Part shown: positions 53,201 to 61,300 of the stretch, in pieces | Position numbering within the stretch: the first letter of the stretch is position 1 | Layout of the letters: every line of letters begins with the position of its first letter | DNA from: Lateolabrax maculatus | Lineage: Eukaryota; Chordata; Actinopteri; Acropomatiformes; Lateolabracidae | Direction of reading: 5' to 3' | Assembly: GCA_031216445.1 (NCBI GenBank) | Contig: CM062199.1 | Location: forward strand, 2,366,501-2,430,500 | Length of the DNA stretch: 64,000 nucleotides | Notes under the pieces: generated by a model | Told to the model about the DNA's origin: nothing | Seen by the model: only the letters and a program-made list of their open reading frames with translations | Database searches by the model: none | Position numbers and translations under genes: made by a program

Positions 53201-56200
53201 CCTCATAAAAAATTCCCCCCACTTTAAAAAATCAGAACTACCCCTCTAAGGTTTAACAAATTGAGACCATCTTGTTTATAATCATTATATACTGCAGGCA
53301 AGCTCTTTAAATCTCGTCAGGCTTACCACCCCATAAAAAAAACTGAATACATTTTGTTCATATTTTCTTCTCCCGGAGAAGATAATGATGTTAGAATATA
53401 GATAAACTGAAGTATTACTAAAGAATTTGTCACTGTTATTTTTCCATACAAAGTTAAATAAGTCATTCTCCTAAACATTTGCAGCTTTCTATCAAAGTTT
53501 TTCTTTGGCACATGAACACCTCTATTGGCCATCTGTCCATTTTATTGGCAGTTTGCATCAGAGCTCAAAATTTGTACCCTTCAGAGATCCAATTCGCAAA
53601 AGAGTGCATTTATCAGAGTTAGGTTTCAGAAATAACTGAAAAGTTATTTACTTCTTCAACTAATGCAGTAAGTGAAGTAACATTTGATTGAATATTAAAA
53701 GATTTACATCATCCCAATACAATTCAATTTGAGATTCTAAACCATTTACTCTCAAACTTTCTATTTTATTTTACATTTAAAAACAAATTGCTGTAATAAA
53801 TAGAAATGCAGAAGAGACATGTTTGTAAGAGTGCCTCTGAAAATAATCCATTCTTTATTATTTTACACTTAGATTTTACATGATTTTACATGACTTTTAT
53901 CCAACTAATTACTGAATCTCCAAAATTAAAATGTTTGAAACATTTATAAATAAATCCAAGCGTACTTCTTCAAAAACTTTTTCAAAATCAGTGGAAATAA
54001 ATTGATTTGATTTTCAGTCATAAAATTAAATTATTTGTCTTATATTGTCACTGAAAGAACACCTTGTAAAAACTGCACTGGTTTGTATGAATAATATCCT
54101 GCAGTCCCTTTTAAAATCTATGCATCTTGCACAAAATATAACTTATATTTTAGCATTGTTACATTGTCATGTATTTGGCGGACAATTCTTTAAGGTAGTT
54201 GGATTCCTTATCCTTATATTATAATTGAAGGTATTAAGCAAGGGATTCTTAACAGAGTCCGAAAAGTGTAAAGAAATACCATCGACTCCTGGACTTTTAC
54301 TTAACTCATAAGAGCTGCTGGCTTAATATAACTCCTTCTGTGTGATAAGTCCCTCAAAATATACTGCTATACTGAATGCAGTGACTGCTCAAGGTGCATT
54401 TAAAAGCATACCATGCAATTAGTGGATCAGCTGTTTCATTATTAATTACAAATACATCTTTAATGAATTTCTTTTTTATATCTAGGAAATCGTTATCTTT
54501 CAGTAACTTCCAATAACCTGTGCCACTGTGAAACTTGGTGGTACTGAAACTCAAAATTACTATTATCATCATGGGTTCTTGACAGCTTCTGTAAGTTTAT
54601 CAATCACTAGAACATACGGTCATGGAGGGAGGGGACAACCTTGACCTCTCCAACGGGATATACTTTGAAGCTATTCAAAAACTTTTTGACTTCTATGGCA
54701 TTGGAGGGTATGAGTTATCTCTTCCTTAAAAAAATGAAATATTTGTTTGCTTCATTGTCCTTGAGGCTTTCAAAAGCCTCCCAATAGCCCTCAGCTACCA
54801 CAAATATGTATACAAACATGTCTTTTGTGTCCTTCTTTTATTTTTATTCATCCTTTATTTAACCAGAAAGGTCCCACTGAGATACCACATCTCTTCTGCC
54901 AGGAAGTCCTGGTCAAGATGGCAGCAGAGAAAATGAATGAAAGTACATACAAGGACAAATAACATCACAAAAAAACCTACCAAAACAAAACAACAGACAC
55001 AAAACATACAGGGATCAGAAGCTATAAAGATGCATGGCAAATAATGGCACTTGTTAAAGCCATTAACATTGTTTCAACATGTTTTAAAACAAGGGAGGGC
55101 GAAGGTGACCAACACCTAAAAAGGATGAACCATATTTACAAGGAGCACGGCTGCACTGTCTCCAAAAGTGATGACAAACTGCAACTTAATGGTTGCAAGT
55201 CTGGAGCCCTGAAAATAAATTAAAACTACCTCAGAGTTCACCAACTGCCTAAGCAATGGGCATAATAGCTTTTTAGACATAACTTCTGAGCTTTTTAATT
55301 TTGTATCCTTTCAGATAATATTTGCACAGAACTGGAAAGCTTTGAATGGCTGTAATCAACGTCTTGTCCATTTGCATTTGCCAGGTGGGGCTGCTGTTTA
55401 AGCATGGATATCAGATGCCCATCCACAGCTCACATGCAAATGGAGCCAACTTTTTGTTGACCGTACACACATCAGTCGAGTTTCAGTGTTCTTTCTGTAG
55501 GAAATAACTTGTTGGGTTTGTTACTGGCGGTGGGTGTTGCTGGTAATCAGCAGCCAAATTATCACATGTATACATAGCTGTTCCAAGCTGTTCATCAGAA
55601 GACCCCCGCCCGCACCTAACTGAAACTCCTTCCTGCTTAAGTGGACTCTGATAAAGTTGCTCTTTGATGCATTAATAACCTCTTCCTTACTTCTGGGCTG
55701 CAGGGTCCAGCCTCCGAACAGCACCCCACATATCCTCGCCTGACATGTACTCTTTAATTATTTCTTTCTATGAGTGTTGGAGCGAAACGAGGGGAAGAGG
55801 AAAGTGATGACATACTTCTAATGAATCCTTGAATAAATAATACTGCTGTCTAAGCTTAAGGCATCCTCAACCAGCCTTTACTGGAAGAGAGGTGAAGCGC
55901 AGAGGGAGCAGAGAGAGGGTAAAATAAAGAAAAAAACTAGATATGGTAGGAAGAGGTAGGAAACACACCTGGAGGTACAGTGACCTCTATTGTACGAGAT
56001 TCCACCGCAGCCTGTTTACTTCACAGGCCTCTTAATTTGTTCTCAGTGGTAGCCCCGCTAGTTTTGCAGAGCTGGATTCATTATGGTCAGTCAGTATTAA
56101 ACGGTATCGTACTATCACACTGTCAACCGGCATGACAGTGGATCCGCTTCCACCGGTTTTATAGTTATTTTCAGTTTGTGCATGTGTGAGTGGAAATGTG

Positions 56201-57235
56201 GGGGGGGGGGGGGTGGATCAATAAACAGAAGTTGCAATAGAAGGTAAATCTGCTGGTCTGTTTGAACACCACACACAGATAAAAAAATGACAAATTAATT
56301 GAAAAAAAAAAAAAAAACTGTCACATCCATATCTTATCATAAAAGCAGTTGATGGGAGCACATATTAATCCAAATTATTTTTTTTCCAAAATCTCAGCAA
56401 TAGAAATTATTTTTTTGGGTTCTGCAAGTCAGCACTCGTTATTGTTGAACATGACTTATTTATATAATTGTTCATGCAATTCCCACACTCCCACTGTTGT
56501 GTTACAGTGTGTGTTTCCTGTGTGTTTCCTGTGTGTTACGCCTGTTGGTGGTGATTCTGCGCTGTGTTCTGGCGTTGTTTCATCAAAGAGGCAGGACAGG
56601 TTTTCTGGTTCTCTAGTAACAGGTCTGTGGTGACATACAAATACACCAAAGCGTCAGTTTTGTGTGTCACCGACTTGGCTACCCTCACGTCAGTTGGAAA
56701 ACATTTTTTTACAATAAAATAATTTACAATATAATGCTATCTTATAGTTGATTTGACGCAAGACAAACAAAACACATACAATATGAATCACATTAAAAAT
56801 ACCAAGTGTCATCAGTAATAAGATAGTAAACCTGACAGTTAACAAATGAAACAATTATACAATGAGATTCATTACTTTAAACAATAGAAAATAGAAAATC
56901 ACAGTAGCACTCTCATTACCATTTCAGGTTTAGATACACTAAAATTACATCAACAGGCAACGCTGTAGTGTTGCCATAGCAACCCCACGAGCTATACTTA
57001 ACCTGTGTGTAACCTCAGAAAGAAAAACAAACATTTAAACACTGGGAAACATCTCCATACCTGAGAAAAGAAAGAACAGGATAATTACAATTAAGGAGGA
57101 GGATCAGTTAGATCACGTTCAAATCACAACTTATTTAAACATTTGTCAGACAGAGTTCGACTCGATGCAACCTACCTCACGTTCAGATGGTAAACCTTCC
57201 TACGTAACCAAGCCGAACGTATTCTCACACACACA

Positions 57236-57281
<46 letters not shown>

Positions 57282-58310
57282 AACCCCAGAACACACACAG
57301 GCGGGAGATTGAGACTCAAGAGGAGGGAATCAATGAAAAGGAATGTTTCGGTGAAATTCAGAAGCTGTTTATATTGACCTGTTACATGTGCGGTATGCTT
57401 GAGAATTTGTACGACAAAGTAAGAATGATAGAAAGATTAAATGATAAAATATCCACTTTTACCACAAACACCACAAACAATGAGTTTCACCACTTATTTT
57501 TCCTTAATACTTAATTAATACTTAAAGGTACCCTGTCAGAGTGTTTTATTTATCAAGTGCACAGTATAACACAAGGTCTTTCTGAACAACGGAATTTCTT
57601 AGGACATGGCAAGAAACAACTACATAGTAGCTATAAAAAAATATTAAACCGAAAAAATATTAAAGCAAAAATATACATATCAGTTAAACACTACCAGCTG
57701 ATCCAGGGCCAGTAAAGATGAGTATAGACGGTAAGAATAAGAGAAGTAAATTCTATAAATATAAAGTGTATGAGTGCAGATGAACATGTACATTAGATTG
57801 TGGTGGTATACATTGAAGTGATTGGAGCATACATTAAGGTGATCATGTGATCAATAGGATCACTGGGATTAGTGTTGCTGGTTGAGAAGCCTGATGGCCT
57901 GGGGGACAAATGTGAGTCTGGTAGTCCGTACTCGGATCCTGGCTGATCATGCAGTATAATCAGCGACTCATTAGCATTTTATTCCGTAAGCGAAACCATT
58001 TCAAAGCCATCGTCACCACCAGAGGACCCTGCATCCTGTGAACGGTGTCCTCTTGAGCAATGAACAGTACAGTACTTTTACATTTGATTAAATCAACATT
58101 TAATCTTTTCAAAATGTAGATGTATCTCTTTGAAAATGTGAAGATAGGACTGCCTTAACTACACTCAAAGCTAGTGTCCCTGCATTCTGCATGCATGCCA
58201 TGAACAGAATTTAATCAGGTTTTTATGTGGCCAAATCTGTACATATTCTGTTATTCTCCAGAAGGAAATGATTCACCTGTGCAGCAGCTGCATGTTTTCA
58301 CTCTCCTGTG

Positions 58311-58349
<39 letters not shown>

Positions 58350-61300
58350 AGGCTCCAACTGTCCTTCACAGTGGCCATTTCTCTACTTATCAGAGCCAGT
58401 GTGAGATTGAGGGCCATCACCCACACTCTGTTGCCATAGTGAAGGCAGACGGAGGGCAGCTTGAGTGACAGCTGATCCCGCCACACACATTTTCTCCTCC
58501 TTCATGCCACTCGATGCTTTCTGTGCAGCCACCTCTTACACGGCGGTTCAGTCACTGACACATGATACCGATCCACTGTCTATATTTCATGTCAGCACAC
58601 TGGGTGGAAGATTCTGCAGTGTGGTTTAGTCAAAGAAAACGCCGTCGCCACTCGAGGCATCTGCACTAAGCGGTTGACACTGGCCCAAATCTGGTTGCCA
58701 GGGGCGACTTGGGCAAACAGGTGGTGTTGAGCTGTGTCACTGCCTCTGCCAGTCAGCATGACACCGAGCGCTGCCGCATTTTGTTGAAGTGCCCCAAAAT
58801 ATTGACATAACATGACATTGAGTTGCAAAATGTCAGATACGTGTGATGGCGTTATAAGAGTGCTACAGTTACATTATTCTGAGAATCAGATCCTCGTATG
58901 ATTAGTGACAATAGAATAGAAGAATCAATCAACAGGGATACAATTATAAATAGGTCAATTTGAAAATAGTACATCTAACTTATAACGTCAAATATCCTGT
59001 AGTTTTAATCAACTTTCCTAAAATCTAGATCATCTTACAAGAAATAGTACTTCCAAAAATACCCAATGCAAATGAGTGACAAATAAAAACTTTTGAATAA
59101 ACATTGATGCAACATGTTTATGAAACAGGGACATGGCTTTGATTTTGGTGGCAGATTTTTGTTTGATGGTTTCGTGCTGATCATAGAAACACAATAAAAT
59201 AGTTGTGGGTGTTCTGGTCTTTGGCAGAATGCTTATTTGTGCACGGGGAAGCTACAGAAGATTTATAATGTTTCCTTGAATAACAATCAACAAAGGAAGG
59301 GAAAATACAATACACATTGTTATAGTTTCATATGTCATTGTGGAATATATTTAGAGATGAAACAATTCTGATAATCAATTAAATGTTTCAAGTTAAGTGC
59401 AAAGATTTGCTGGTTCCAACCTCTTAAATTTCCTAAATGTCCTGCTTTTCTTTGTCTAAATTGAATATATTTGCGTTTAGAATCTCTTGAAAAAACCTTG
59501 ATGGGTATTTTTATTTATTTAATTTGTGACATAGACATAGATTCAGATAATTATTTAGCTGTTTTTGTTAAAAAAATGTGAAAAAAGATGTTTCCAACCA
59601 TCAAAATCATTCAAAACAAAGAAAAGAAAAAGAAGAAAGCAAGTCATTAGTTTTAATGAGGAAGGGAGCGGATTCTTCTTTTAAGGCAATAAAAAAGAAA
59701 GTTAATTTATTTAAAAGACCAAATTATTGTCATTATAACAAGGGCTTTCCATTCATTTATGACAGCTTACATTCATCTATTTAAAGGAAATACATAAAAC
59801 AATATCTAATGTATTTTACTTATTTCTTTTTTTAAATTTATCCAAATGGACACCATATTTATTGCATAACAAATAAAGACAAGACATATTACACATCAAA
59901 AGCCTTTATTATTACAGGATAGTTCACATTTGTATTACAGATTGCATGATGATTATATTGTAAAGATGTGTTAACCTTTTATTAATTCTTGCTTTTCGTC
60001 ACTTTTTATCTCAGATCGGGCAGCTGGTGTTCAAGGGGATGAAGCGTCTGAACAGGATCCAGTCCTTGGTGTTCGAGACGGCCTACAGCACCAACGAAAA
60101 CCTTCTCATCTGCGCTCCAACTGGCGCCGGCAAGACCAACATCGCCATGCTGACCGTCCTTCACGAGATCCGCCAGCATCTGCAGCCCGGCGGCGTCATC
60201 AAGAAGGATGAATTCAAGGTCTGACGCTGACACACACAGACATACGAATTAGGGATCCAGGATGTGGGGTCACTTTCTGCTGCTACGGTGGATATGATGC
60301 AGTTTGATTACATTTTACACTGGTTGTTTGCAGGAAGCCTTTTACCTGGGCTGACTGTAAAACGTCCGTCTGGCTGTCAAGCAAAATCACAGTCAGAATT
60401 TAGAAGAATTTCTGTGTAACGTTGAGGAATTTCTGCAATAACTGCTTAATGTTTCGAGTGCTATTCCATCCCAGAATCTCTCAACATGCCTCATGGCAAG
60501 CGTGCTCCTTGCTGAGACTCACACACCCCATGCAGAGATTCAGATCTGATCCTTGGAGCTTTGGATGCTTGGATTTCAGGCAGGGTTTATATGGGAGCTT
60601 TCTGATTTTCACTTGATCCTGTTTCTTCCGCGAGGCTTTGTCTGTTCTGTTGATTTGTGCAGCGTTTCTGTCGTTTAACCTCAATGTTGATCTGTACTAG
60701 ATTGTTTTTTCTCTTCTTGTGTGTATAAAATTATCTGAAAATGCTAAACAGTAAAACTAAAACAATGAATCATAAACAATTAACATTAGCTGTAAAAATC
60801 TCTCAATAAAACACTGGATCTGCTAAAAAATGCTCAACATTTAAAACTAAAACAATGAAAGTTCCCTTTTGGATTAGAAACTCTATACAGATACAGTACG
60901 GGATGTTTCAAGTAGTGATGGTTGTTGTTAGGATCTTATCGCTGCTTATCGGTATCAATACTTAACAGTACTCTTCGGTTGATACGATTTATTTTATTTT
61001 TTAACATTCTCTTTATTGATTTTCAAAAATAAAATAACAATATCAACAACTCAGTTCCATATTCAGAGTATCTGGATAAATGGTCCAGGAAACCACACAT
61101 AGCGTTCACCGCATCAGCACAGAACAGAAGTATTAAACAATAGTGTTGTACGTGAACAAACCAATCCCTCAGCTCAGTCCATTATCTTCATGGCAGACTG
61201 CTCTTCACTTCACTCCTCGAAGATTCAATAGTTTCTCTTATTTTCTTCCAAAAAAAAAGATGAGTCCCTCCACCAATAAAGTGTCTCAGCTTCTCTGAAG

